A DNA stretch of 64,000 bases from contig NC_092317.1 of the NCBI RefSeq assembly GCF_036785885.1, positions 4,218,501 to 4,282,500 of the forward strand, read 5' to 3'. This document shows positions 37,432 to 49,856 of this stretch, piece by piece; position 1 is the stretch's first letter, and every line of letters starts with the position of its first letter. Position numbers and translations under genes: made by a program. The notes beneath the pieces are model-generated. The model saw nothing but the letters and a program-made list of their open reading frames with translations. It had not been told where the DNA came from and did no database searches. The stretch comes from Coffea arabica (taxonomy: Eukaryota > Streptophyta > Magnoliopsida > Gentianales > Rubiaceae).

Positions 37432-39852
37432 TTCCGTCCCTTTCTGTCATCATATCAGGTAAAACAATTATTTTCGCTGTTAGTACATGACATTAAAGTT
37501 CATTTTCCTTTCTTTTTTACCCAGAAATTGCAGTTCATTTTCTGAGTCTTCTCTGCATAAAATGAAATGAGGTATAAAACCAGATAAATCAATTGTTGAA
37601 GTCTATACTTGATACTCATTTGATTAAAAAATTTGCATGTCAGAATTTGAGGCTACTTCATGGCTGATATGGTACTACCCATACCAGTAGCGAGTTCTGA
37701 AAGCAGACGAAGAACAAGTACTTCACACTCTGCGAATTTTTCCTCATTGTCATGTATATCAGAATTCAGAAGAAATTGTTGAGCTTGAATGCATCACAAC
37801 AATAATATTCAGTTTTCCAGCTTAATAAATGGAATAGTAACAGGATCAACTGGATCAAGCAATTATTATCAACCAGCTAATGGATGGAACAGTATCAGAC
37901 ATGCATTTATAGCACTAAAAAACCAAAAGATCTGGAACATTTTGACATTTAGCGACTGAGATACGCACAAGAATGATGAAATTCTGTTTATCTGGAAATA
38001 AAGAAAAGCTAAAGTTGAACTTGCCGTGTAAGAATGCAGAGGAATCCAAGTAGTGATATCAGCTTCAAAGCTTATTACTATTTCTTAACAGTTAGCAAAC
38101 TCCAGGTTGAAAGAAAACTGACTGAACTTCAAATTCCGTCCACGATACATATCTACAGAGACAGAGAGAGATAGAGAACTACTTTGCTATTGACAAGCAC
38201 ATAGAAGTTCAAATTACAATATTTATGTTCTAGATTCCAGTGATAAATATGACACGCAAATGGTTCAAGCTTTGGACTGTTATCTTGAAAATCCGAGACA
38301 TAAGAAACAAGCACATAGTAGTTCTTGAAAATCCGAGACATATGAAACAAGCACATAAAGAATTAAAGCACGTAGAAGAGGAAAATTGTGGGAAATAAAC
38401 AGGATTAACTGAAAATGGATAGCATTAAAACTCTTGACTGCATATGTCCATCTGGTGTGTGCTACATTTATAATCAAGTTTGAATTACGTAGTACAGAAG
38501 CAAGAACCAGAGAAGCAGGGAAGCAGCTTTAACCCAAACTAATTTAGAGCCATATTTGAATTCTCAAAATGGGTATACTTACAGAAGCAAGAACCAGGGA
38601 AGCAGCTTTAGCTGGAAATGATGAACATAAAGAGCCCAAATGAGGTCAATGATCGTTCTCCAAAGTTTGTACTAGCCTTTTAAGATTATTCAAATACCCA
38701 TTGTGTGAACATTGGAAAATGTCAAATTGATCGTTTGACAAAAAAAAAAAAGAAGTCAAATTAATATGTCACCTAGAGGCTAGAGCCTCCAATGGAGTGT
38801 TTTGAATATACACACAGGCCACAACCACTGCTGAAACCATTGTGGGGAAGTTTGTTAGACATAAAAAAATGAAATGGTCAAAACTCAAAAGAGGAGAAAA
38901 CAGTTTTAAAAAGGTGGTTCGTTTTCAATTGTCGTCAGGGACAGTGAAATCCATTTTGTCTTTCTTCAGCGAGTCTTTCTTAGTTTTGGGGGAGGGGTCA
39001 TTCTCCATTCCGCACTACTTCCATATTTTGACAATGCCCAGTAGTTTATTTGAAAGTCAAAGCCATGAATTTTTTGAAGTAGAGAAGCTTGGTTGTGCGT
39101 TCTAATATTTCAAAGACAGCGGCTTTCAAACTAGCACAGGATCGCTTTCTGATGGGTACAGACTCCTGTATGTAGGGAATTGAGAACGTGTGTGTTTGAT
39201 TCGTATTAAACTCTGGCGACTTTTTGTGCAGCTAAATGTAGGAATGGGGTTGCAGTTGTAAAACGATTGTAAATCATCCTGGAACTGGAAGGTTGCAGCT
39301 GAAGACTGGCAAATTTGTAAAGAATCCAGCATTTATCCAACCTTTACTACAGATGATTTGTTACCTCGGACAAAATGGTTTGCGTTTCCTGAACTACAAT
39401 GTCCACTAAACACACACACACACACACACACTGGATGTAAATGCTATGACAAGTCCGGTTTCTGTCAGAGCTCTTCCTTTGAGCCATCACTAGCGATAGC
39501 CTTGGAATAAAATTCTCTCCGTTCTATGAGGATTGCACCTTGTGCAGTATCTGAAAATGCTACGTAAAAAGCGAGTATCAAATTCTCAGCTGCTGATGCC
39601 ATGGTGAACTGTTTCCTCGTATTGTTAAAGAGCTCATTGATCAATAAAACAACTGAAAGAAGATCCATGCTTTTACACACACATATGGCTGCCAGTTACA
39701 ACCAAACAAATTCTTGCCATATTATTGCCACAGAAAGTACATGTATACGAAGTGGTTTACACTGTTAACAAAGAGGACATGGAGGAGACGAGAGAACTTA
39801 AAACCATCTAAAGATGGTGATACAACAGACATCAAAATTAAGATAGACAAGC
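37432..39852. other. Region between the two Nod19 genes
   Basis: This is the upstream region of copy A and the 3' flank of copy B. It probably includes a 5' UTR intron of copy A (37444-38582). It contains a 40-bp tandem duplication (38284-38359) and a near-identical pair of segments starting ACAGAAGCAAGAACCAG at 38494 and 38581. An AC microsatellite lies at 39410-39431. No further gene is seen. Confidence 0.5.
38284..38359. repeat. 40-bp tandem duplication
   Basis: The unit beginning CTTGAAAATCCGAGACATA occurs at 38284 and again at 38324 with very few differences, both including GAAACAAGCACATA. It lies inside the inferred 5' UTR intron of the Nod19 copy A gene. Confidence 0.85.
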
Positions 39853-42493
39853 TCACATCGTTATTGGTTCGTAGTTATCCCCTCTTTGGTTTCTTCTCTG
39901 ATAAGCAACAATAACAGCAGCAAGAACTGCAATTCCTAGCAGCGCCATACCCACGATAAAATCGGGCGTCAACACTCTCTTATGTATCTGCACAAATCAG
40001 AACGATGAGAGCAAGTTTCACTCCAAATTGTTAATTAAAAAGCTCGTGAGGAAAACAGAATAGACTCATACTCCAACTGGAGCATGCTGGGAAGAGTTAA
40101 GTTTTGCGGACGAGTCTGAATCTGCAACCAATATGTAAAAAAGTCCCATGACTCCTGTATGCCCTTGTTCACTGCTATAATAAGATTTTACAGTCAGAGT
40201 TTCCCCATTGGATATCTTCACAGAACCAGGTTGAGGATAACACGTAGACATCCCTACAATGTAACCAGCCTCATTTCCTGGTTCCTTCCCTTCTCCATAA
40301 ATTGGAAGTGACGAGCATATAACTCTTCCATCCTGAATAATCCACCAGAGAATCAAGACTCAAAAAAAAGAAAGCAGGGAATTCACTATGAGACCACCTA
40401 ATCAGCAACCAATAAACAGAGATTTCAACATAATGCATAAAAGTAAACAAGAATCAATTATATGAACACATCTAACTGATCCGCGAAACTAGACAGAAGC
40501 AATAGATGAACTAATTTGATTTTTAGCATCAATTTCATAATTAGATGCCAGTTATTGGCAAAAGCCAATGGCAGCAAGCTATCACAAAAGGCATACTTGC
40601 AACTACTCAGCGTGTTTCTTGTCATCATTAGCCTTCTATAGTATAAAGGAAGGAAAACAATAATCTTGGAGGAAATATTTACTAGCAATATGACTTTTGC
40701 ACAAAGTCATGTAGTTCAACAAGAGATTCATTCTGCCCTTTCCCTTTTATTCTCTTGCCTTTGTACTAAAAAGAAAATATATTTAGAAGCGGAAATGACA
40801 AGATATACTTAAGACAGACAACTTGTGGCCATGAACTTAAGAGTACAGACATGCCACGTCAGTATCAAGGAGCATCACACTAATGAGGCTATTGCTTAAA
40901 GCCTCAAAAGACAGAAAAGAGGCAGAAGATGCTTGAAGTATCATAAGATGGAAAGGCAGGTCTTTCCCTAATTGACATTAGATCTGTGAACGATAAATGA
41001 TATACAGTTGCGTGAAAGGTTCAAAACACAAAATCAATTGGAAATTTTTGAAGTAATAATTGTCCATCTCTTTGCTTTACTAAAATTACATCTAGAACTT
41101 CCTCCTTACATAGAATTGAAATGTAAAGATGAATAGATACCAAATTCAGGGATACATCAATTGCTGGCGAGTTGTTAGGAGCATTACACATATCTTAAAT
41201 TACTTAAGTGCAGAAAACCTTTATTTCTTTTCTAAAAAAGATAGGAAATAAATTAAGGAGCAGACTTATCAAATATGACTATTATGTCAGAAAGCAGAAT
41301 CAATTGCCAACAATTTTGATGTATAGCTAGTGAAACATGAAACAACAAAACTACCTCTCCATGAAGAGTTGAACCAACTCCTCCTGTATGCTGGTGTGCA
41401 ACACCATAGATGACGTTGCCACCAGTAGGCAGAATTATGCTTACACTTTTAGTATGAACGCAACCACCTTTTGTAACACCAGCTGGGCAAGACTCGACAT
41501 CATACTCAATCTGTTTCAAGGTAGTACAGAATATTTTAAATCCTGAATGGCGTGTAAAAATTTCACTATATCCATCAACAAGTTTTTTTTTTAATATATA
41601 ATTTCTTTGTAGATAAATAGAATAACAGATAGAAGGACTTGACATATTACCAGACAGTCATGTCTTGAACTGATTCCATCAGACCTTTTCCATCTATCTG
41701 TCACATCAAATATATACACTCTAACAGGCACAATGGAGCTATGCCAATCAACATATGTTACAGTGTACTTCAAGTAAAGGCTTCGCTTCACACCTTGAAA
41801 CCCTTCTTTCAACCTGCATCTGGTCTCATCATAACAACATCGCAAGCCTCCAACGTAACTTGGGTCCAGGTTATGGCCATATTCATCCACAGTAACATTA
41901 TAGAGATCACACCTGCACTCGGTGCATCCTAACCTATTTTCTGCACCCCGTGTATCAATTGCATGCACATTGAGAAGCCATTTCTCGTCATAACCAGCAG
42001 GTATCACTGCAGGGTTACCAAATTCTATACCATAAGGATCTGGTACATTGTTGCTTGTTTTTCGTGTCTCAGATCCCAGGCCAAAAAACTGGGAAAGTAC
42101 TTGTGCGCAGACCCCATTATTCCCAGCTGAAATGTAATTTGACTTCTGAAAACCAACGCTGCTATGGTATTTGGGCGTTTCAACACCTCTACGTTGGTAA
42201 TAATTTACAGCAACCCAGTGATGGAGATAAGTTTCATAAAGTGGGATGGAGTTTCCTGCCTCATCAATCACTTCAGCATCGAAACTCTTAACAGCAATAT
42301 GGCCTCTTGGGAAATCAATGTCATAGTAATACTTATTAATCACTGATCCTGGTCCGAGCTCAAACTTAGGTGACAAATAGACAAGAGTTTTCACCCCATT
42401 TTCATCTGTCCCAGACATTAAATAACTTTGAATAGTATCCACCAATAACAAAGTAGCCAGGAAAATGAACTGGCATTTCGAACCCTTTGCCAT
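39853..42493 (-). CDS. SURNod19 protein, copy B
   Basis: Four exons, 42493-41651, 41510-41355, 40332-40072 and 39987-39853, encode 464 residues. It is the tandem paralogue of copy A. Exons 2 and 4 have identical lengths (156 and 135 nt), and the other two differ by 3 nt each. All introns are phase 0 in both. It has a signal-like N-terminus (FIFLATLLLVDTI), the shared FPRGHIAVKSF, ETYLHHWVAVNYY, GLGSETRKT and GCTECRCDLYNVT blocks, and IYGVAHQHTGGVGSTLHGE in exon 2. The C-terminal helix is IVGMALLGIAVLAAVIVAY, followed by a basic tail. Retention of intron 1 would end the protein soon after DCL. The proteins are alike along their full length, which points to a whole-gene duplication after which both copies stayed intact. 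Function is unknown beyond family association with nodulation and stress. Confidence 0.92.
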
Positions 42494-43923
42494 CTTCTTA
42501 TTCTCACTTCTTTAATATATCTGTATAACATTAGGGAAGAAAGCTTAATGACGAAATTATGTCAGTAATAGCCAAATTGTTCCAAAAAATCTCATCCAAT
42601 TGCATCACCTTCAACAAACATAGCTTACCCATATCATTAAACTGCATAGCTACACACCAAGATAAACAAAAAAGCGGCAGGATCATTAATTTAACTATGC
42701 GGATTATCACATACTTAACTTGTTGCAGGATCTTCCTATTCTCCTTGTTCTTCTTCACCTCATGGACCAAATTGTTTAGATCATTAAAAAAAAAAGGAAA
42801 GTAGGAACATCACAATAAGGAAACAGCAGCATCCGACACCTACAAGTGCAGTGGCTTTAACTTAGGTGGCTAATTACGGACAATAAAAGAGAAAAGAAAG
42901 AGTCTACAACCAGAAATCAAATTCGAATAGCAAGTTAGCAACAGAAAACTACCCATAAAAATACTCAAATTTCCGGGCTACAAAACTGTAAAGTTTGTCT
43001 TTCCATAACAATAGACAGTACAGAAATAGAAATGATAAACTTTGACCATAATCGGAGTATCCTCCAGTCTCCACCAGAGAGAGTAGCAACAGAAACAAGA
43101 GAACTACTGTTCCTTGGGTAACTTACTTTCAGAAAACTAACGCAAGAAGAAATTTTAACCAAGAACGATGATGGGTTCTTGCTCTAGTTGTTTCCCTTGA
43201 ATATTTATTACCTACAGTCTACGTTTATGACACCCAAATGTTTTCTTGGAATCATATAAACAAAACAGCATTCAGTAGTAAGTCGAACAATTATCAAAAC
43301 TATAACAATCAAGAATGTAAAAACAGCTTACCAAATTTCACAGCACATCTGCAAAAGAAGAAAGTTTCAATTTTTTCTCAAACAAGAAACTGGCGAAGCA
43401 GAGAACATGTGAATGTAAAGAACGGGTTTTTAAGGGCATGCTACGTAGTCTTGAGAGCAATCATTATTTTAACATTGGCGGAAAAAAACTGGGTGGCGGA
43501 TGGATATGGGCGCAGTCAATGATGCCGACGTGTCCGATTTGCTGAGGCCAGTGCTTAGCTCATTACCCTGGATCTTTCAATCCAAATCGTGAAATAGGAG
43601 ACGGCAGATTATTCTTGTTTCCGGCCACTAGTATGAAGTATTTTTGCAGGTCTTTTCTTTTTTCTTTTTTTTTTAAAAAAAAACTTTTTCACAAGTTTAT
43701 TGCGTTTTGGATTTGATATACAGGATGCCCCTTTCGTCGTTGTCTGGAAAATTTTTGACAAATGACAAGTTTCTCTGTTACGATTTTCTGCTGAGACAGA
43801 AAGCGACGGGGTATCTTACTAGACATGGAATTTATTATTATTATTTTTTGGTAAAATAAGACAATAGTAGCATAAATAGCAAAATAATCAGTAAAAATAT
43901 TTCCTAATCCAGGAGGGCCTGCT

Positions 43924-44044
43924 TCAGGGAGTCAAAAGGAGCACAAAAGCTTTCCATTCCATCTTTGCCACAGCTATCTGCTCCTCCATTGGCTTCTTGT
44001 AGGTGTGTTCCACTGGCACTTGCGAGAATTCAGACTGCTGCAAC
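43924..44044 (-). pseudogene. Orphan terminal-exon-like fragment
   Basis: On the minus strand an acceptor-like TTGATTGTCAG is followed by a frame reading LQQSEFSQVPVEHTYKKP, then MEEQIAVAKMEWKAFVLL, ending LTP and a stop at 43924. The composition looks like real protein rather than random AT-rich sequence. I find no upstream exon or start within the next 2 kb, and an in-frame stop lies just before the acceptor. It may be the remnant of a gene, a fragment captured by a transposon, or the end of a gene I failed to assemble. I do not recognise the family. Confidence 0.3.
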
Positions 44045-45431
44045 CTGACAATCAATCAGCTTCCAAGACTCGGACCAAGTAACAATAATGATGAAAGTGT
44101 GGACCTTGTGAAAATTAATGAATTCGGGGACAAAGAGGGGAGCGGCATTAAGTAGCAATGAGCCAAACTTCGCGTCAAGCGTTTTTCCCAGTCATTCATG
44201 ATTGCGTTTGGATAATAGATTATTTGACTAGGAGATTATTTGGGAGCGGCAGTAGTGTGTTTAGATAATAGAAGATTATTTAAGATAATGTTTTGAAAAA
44301 AAAATTGTTGGGTAAATTGTAAAGGACTAGCAAATATTGTAACAAGAATTGGCTTCAAATCGTGATAGATATCACTTTCCTTTAGGCTTTATTTGTCCGG
44401 TATAACGTGCAATAACCTTGGACAAATATCTTTTAGGATAAGATGAAGTTTTGTTTGTCTTAAACTTTTGCACAAAGCAAGACAAACCCTTTGTGAACTA
44501 AGGAGTGCTTTTGAGAGAGTAAGGATAGTAGGAAAGTGATTTTCTGCAGCCAACCACTCTCTACTTGACCTCTTTATATAAGAAGATTGTTTGGGAAACA
44601 AAAGACCTCATTAAACACTTGTATGAACAGATTCAAAGTATTGTGTATGAATAGATTCAAAGTATTGTGTACACATTCATGCACTTTAATTCATGCATCT
44701 CATGATCATTAGATCGAAACATGAATCTATCATTTCATTCAATAATTCCAATATACATGAATACATTCACAATACTATACATGTATCAAAAATTAATGAA
44801 TATACATTAATTACATGTATGTACATCATACAAATTTTGAAAAGTTTCTAACAAAAATTACTATAGCATTTTTTTTATGTAATATATGTGAGATAAAAAA
44901 GTGGTTAAAAAATGTGTTGATAATGCAAGCAAGTCAGTTTGCGTAAATAAGGTGTAAATAAAATGCAAGCCAAACACAATTAAAAAAGAATACTATAATA
45001 GGCGATTAAAAAATATATGTTGATGATACAAATAAATAAATTTTGACAAATAATTTTTAATTCATACAAACCAAGAAGAAAATGTGATGTTTGTTCACCA
45101 GCATCTTCTGAGTTTTTGAGGAAAAAAAAAAGCCAAATTACATGAAAAAACAGAGAAAATTCCGTCAATAACTAATGACAATATTTAGTTAAAAAATAGC
45201 CTCTTTTCCATAGTCTTCTAGATTCTGGAGTTATTTTATTAGTTTACTGTAAATTTATGTTGTTTTATTATCATATAATTTTACACCTAATTAATTAGTA
45301 AAGAAAGAAGAATATTAAAACCAAAGGATGTGGTCATTGAATTGAAATTTTAGTCGGCAGCTTTTGGAGTGACATTTCCCTAGAAATTATGCCATTCTCA
45401 AAAAAATTGACAAAGTGACTTGAGAGAAGCT

Positions 45432-45610
45432 GCCCTCACAGGGCAGCTCGTTTGGTCACGGTTGCTTCCTTAAGGCCGTTGTCCAGCCATTCGCAAGGGT
45501 TCGAGTACCGTGATTAACGTGTTCGGGGGGATGGGATCTCTCCTCCCCGGCCGGAGTGGGATTAGTCGAGTCTCGTAAGGATTGACCTGAACACCAAAAA
45601 AAAAAAAAAA
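45432..45610 (+). mobile_element. SINE with 15-bp TSD
   Basis: The element begins GCCCTCACAGGGCAGCTCG and has the B-box-like GGGTTCGAGTACC. The body is CCGGCCGGAGTGGGATTAGT and the tail is an A-run. Direct repeats gacttgagagaagct (45417-45431) and gacttgagggaagct (45611-45625) differ at one base. It belongs to the same family as the element at 7937-8163 and supplies the head found in the 23.9-kb tandem repeat. Confidence 0.88.
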
Positions 45611-45787
45611 GACTTGAGGGAAGCTTAAACTAATATTTTGATAAGCGGAAATATCTTAGTCTAGGTAGAACGTTATCTCGGAAGATCTACGCAGAAGGGA
45701 AAGATACTTAACCATGAAGCAAAAACAGACAAGTACACGTGTAGAGCCCCATCATTTTGTATTATTATAAATCAAGCCAAGTTCTTT

Positions 45788-45978
45788 TTTTTTTTTTTTG
45801 GTTGCCTGCCACGGTATCCAGGGCTTTGCCCTGACTAATCCGTTGGTCGACCCGGGTCGCACACCTGGCTATGGTGGGTGAGTCTCCCAACAAGGGTAGC
45901 TGCATACACCAGGTTTCGAACCCGAGACCTGCTTAAGCGGAACCAAGCTGCTTACCACTTGGCCCAACTCCAGTTGGT
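45788..45978 (-). mobile_element. SINE, second family, minus orientation
   Basis: The plus strand begins with a long T-run, then GGTTGCCTGCC, and ends near GCCCAACTCCAGTTGGT. Read on the minus strand it carries the same GGGAGACTCACCCACCATAG core as the SINE at 25006-25197. Perfect 12-bp repeats gccaagttcttt flank it at 45776-45787 and 45979-45990. Confidence 0.88.
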
Positions 45979-46572
45979 GCCAAGTTCTTTATTTGCATGA
46001 TCGAATTGACTACGTTAAGCGCTGCTGGCCCATGAATCTTTTTGCATGTGGGCACAACATGGGAGAATTGATAAGAAGTCTACTTCAATCGGATGGGCCT
46101 AGCTTACTTGTCCCAAAAGACATTAAAAAGCCTAAACACATTTGTCAACTATTTATGAATCACCCTTTATTTCGTTGGAGTGATTTATTGATCATTCTGA
46201 TCACAATTTTGTTTTTTTTATGGAGTACAATCTTTTAGCGCTCTTTCACTTATTTTATTGGCTTGCACAAAAACAGGAAGAAAAAACCCAGGAAATAACT
46301 CTTATTTTATGTGGTTAGAGTATGAAAAATTGCTTATAAGTGTACGTTGTTTACTTAAATGTGTTATATAGTGAGAGAGAATATGTGTTTTATAAACGAG
46401 AGAAGGAAAAAAAAATGCATGAGAGAGAAAGACGATATGAATACACACGTGAATAGAAAAGAATGTGTGCACATGCATGTGTGTGTGAAAATATGCATGC
46501 ACATGTGAATAGAAATGTGTGTTCTAAATAATTATTTTTGCATATAGTAATTGAATGAGTTTTGGTATAACA

Positions 46573-48585
46573 TCTATATCTATATAAATTAGACAAGGAG
46601 TTTGTAGCATGGTTAAGTACAAATGCTTCCAACTCCTCATTTTTTTTATATAGAATTTTGAAAATTTTTAACTATTATATATCCTTTTCATACCTTTTGA
46701 ATTTAAAATGTAAGAAGATATTCCACTTATATAGGAATTTGGTTTGAAAACTATTAATATAAGGGTTAATAAAAAGGAAACATTACCACACCTATTAAAA
46801 GTAAAAAAGTAAATAACAATATTTTACCCTTCAACTTAGTAATTTTAACTAAAATGGTAAATTATATAAAAAAACAAAAAGGAAATAATATTCATTAGTC
46901 ATAGATTTAAAAATTCAAGAATGGTACTATTCATGAAGTTTAAATTATGAAATCGCTAAATAAAAAACAAAGTCATATTGGCATTTCAACGTGGAAAAAT
47001 ATAGAACATTTGACCATAAACTGCATCTACTTAATTTGTACATATCTTATCCAAATTTGATGCTTATTCATTATTTTGTGTATTCTTTTTGTTTTCTTCA
47101 TATGTAAATATGTAACTGCTATATGTGTGTGTGTAATAGTTAGGGGTATTGTAAGATATTATCAGTTTTTCGTTTGCATTTTTAGATGCCAATGCTTGCA
47201 ACCATTGTGTTCAATTTTCAATTTTATATAATTTTCATATTATGAGGGGTAAAATTAAATATATTGCAAAATGTTAAACCAAATTGCAAGTTATGTTTTT
47301 CTTTTGTTTCAAATTTTATCTTTCCAATTTTATTTTGAAAGTACATATATAAGTACATTTTAAAATGTAAAACCAAATTACAAGTTATGGAAATTTTTCT
47401 TTTACTTCAAAGTTTAACCCCTCAATTTGGAGGTTGAATATGAAATGAATCACAAAATTTCTCTTTTGAAATTTTGAAATAATTTAATTCAATATTTTTG
47501 TGTGTGGCCAAGTCAAAATTAATATGAAAAATAACTAAATTTGGCATTTTTTAAATACTTTTGTATTGAATTTTCATTTTTATATTTTACTCGCCAAATT
47601 TACTTTATATTAGTGTAACATTGACAATATGTTAAATTATGTTTTCAATTTAAAAAAATAGAGAAATTAAGACTCTCGGGCCAATAGAGATGGAAAATGC
47701 CAATCATAATTACTATTATTCAAAAAAGAAAATTCCAACACGAACACAACATAGTATATACATATATGTACATATAATTCTCATAAGCATATAAGAGAAA
47801 ACTATAGATTTTGTATAGCATAATATATCTTAAATGAAAAATTGTAATATTACTTTATTCTGGTTTGGCCAAATGGAAGAAGAAGAGAGAAATAAGGGAA
47901 AAGGAATTGGAGGAGGTTGGGGCGCGAGGGAAGGAGGTTGGGGCGTGAGGGATGGAGGTTAGAGGGGCTGTCTAAGGGTTTGGAAGAATGATGAAGAAAA
48001 AGACATGAAAAATTAGGGGTAGGAAGTTAGAGGAGAGAGGAATGGAATACTAAGAGCGGAAAAGGTCGAAAAATGAAAGTGAACTACAAAGTTGGGCGGA
48101 GAAAAAGGGAAAGAAAGAAAGAAATTGTGGAGTATGACAAAGGTGATAAAAAAATGAAAGGAGGAATTGCACTGTGATTGAATGTGTGAAGATCATATGA
48201 GACAATGGATAGCGAACTGAAAATGAGAATGAAAATGATAATAGTTTTCAATAATTCTAAAAACTCTAGAAACACAGCTTACAAAGATTTTTTTAATCTA
48301 TATTAAAATTTATGAAAAGCATTAGTTTACAAGCACTTAACAATTTTAGGGCTACAAAATAGGAGAAATTTTTTTTTCTAAAATCGTGGAAAATAAATCA
48401 GTCCTAATTTATGTTTTTTATATTATAAATTTTGATATATGGTTATAAACTGTAATCTATATTATAAATTTAGTATAATTTTTTAGCCTTTGTCATATAT
48501 TTTATCCTATATTACAATATATAAATATGTATTATTATTTTGAACTAAAATATAAGTCCGTGCACAGCATGGGTCAAAATGCTAG
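46573..48585 (+). mobile_element. Probable non-autonomous Helitron
   Basis: The right end has a hairpin CCGTGC-ACA-GCATGG, then GTCAAAATG and CTAG directly before T, the classical Helitron 3' signature. The left end is proposed at A|TCTATATC (46573), with an alternative at 46579, since Helitrons start with TC after an A and make no duplication. About 2 kb of AT-rich DNA lies between, with no Rep/helicase coding sequence. Near 47911-47975 a G-rich unit containing GGAGGTTGGGGCG is repeated. The 3' end is well supported; the 5' end is an inference. Confidence 0.5.
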
Positions 48586-48759
48586 TTTCAACAAATTAGT
48601 AAGTAGAGTTTTACTTGAATGTTTGTATACAAAGTAGTGGTGCTTAATCAATTCAATGTCACATTAAATTTCGTTATCAAAGGGCCTCAAGAAATTTTAT
48701 TTTATCCAAAAAAAAAGAAGAGCCCTAGAAGGCTAGAAATCTATAGAACAAAAAGATTA

Positions 48760-49579
48760 GGGATAATTTCAGAAACCTCCCATGAGATTTTTGACAATTT
48801 CACTGTGCTCCCCTGAGATTTAAAAAATTACACCTACCTCCCTTGATTTGATAGTTTTAGTAATAAAATTTTAAAATAATATTGACTTAGTCAAAATTTT
48901 AAATGAATACCCAAAAATGCCCTTGTGTAGTGAGTTTTTAATTTATTTTCCTATACAATTATAAGATTATCTAGATAATTATAAGGAAAATGTGTCAAAA
49001 TTTTTATATCCATACCTACTATTTGATAAGCAACTGTAATAATAATAAATTTCTCACTATGATAGGATAATTTTGATAGTATTTTATTATGGATTTAGAT
49101 TTAAAAAAATGAAAAGAAAAAGTCAAAATAATGAATTTAAAGTTGAATTTTTTGAGTAGTGAAATTATCATAATTTAATAGTAATTTTGGGCTATTTCTT
49201 TTTTATTTATTGTTAATTTTAATACCAAAAAATAGAAAACAAAGATTAGCAAAAAACATTGGATTACGTATAAAGTTAACTCATCCAAAAAATCACTAGT
49301 TCAACATTTTGTTACAATAGAAAATAGAGATAATAGTAGTAGTTCTACAATTTTATTGATAAAAAATTAAAATAAAAAGGAATAAGAAGGACAAAGAATG
49401 AAAAAATAATTTTCAAAGTCATTCTAAATATAAGCATACCAAACAAGGGAATTTCATTAAAATATTTAAGGGTAGTATTGTCTTTTTAAATAATTATGGA
49501 GGTATGTATAATTTTAAAAACCTTGAGGGAGCTAAATGAAATTGTTAAAAACCTCAAGGGACGTTTCTGAAATTATCCC
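48760..49579. mobile_element. 820-bp Mutator-like MITE with perfect 9-bp TSD
   Basis: The left end is GGGATAATTTCAGAAACCTC and the right end, read on the other strand, is GGGATAATTTCAGAAACGTC. The inverted repeat extends about 60 bp on each side, including TTGACAATTTCA paired with TGAAATTGTTAA. Identical 9-mers aaaagatta flank it at 48751-48759 and 49580-49588. The interior is AT-rich with no transposase. The perfect duplication implies a moderately recent insertion, 277 bp upstream of the SDR start codon. Confidence 0.88.
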
Positions 49580-49856
49580 AAAAGATTATGAAGATTGACC
49601 AAGTAGGAGAATGACCAGGCAGTTGTTGGCTGTTTAAGAAAGAGGCGGAGTCTAAGGGTCTGCTCCCAATATGCCGGGAACAAAAACCGCAGCTTCTGTT
49701 CTTTTATGCACTCCTCCATTTCTATCTCAATCCAAGGGAAAAAAAGAAAATCTGAGACGAAAAGGAAAAGAAACACAAATTTAAAGAAAGAAAAATTGAG
49801 TGAAAAGCTAGAGCAAACGAATCCCAACAGCCCAGAGCCTTGAATCCAGAATTACA

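Larger units (their letters stand above)
42494..49856. other. Transposon-rich intergenic region
   Basis: This 7.4-kb gap contains the promoter of Nod19 copy B, an orphan exon-like fragment (43924-44044), two SINEs, a probable Helitron and a MULE-type MITE, listed separately. Around 44630-44675 a 25-bp unit containing AGATTCAAAGTATTGTGTA is duplicated in tandem. Near 44870-45040 there is MITE debris related to the element at 8852-9004. I see no complete gene. Confidence 0.55.

Noticed and set aside
41253-41645. 130-codon minus-strand frame including Nod19 copy B exon 2
   Set aside because: It is exon 2 plus flanking intron sequence. The four-exon model with conserved phase-0 junctions explains the coding part.
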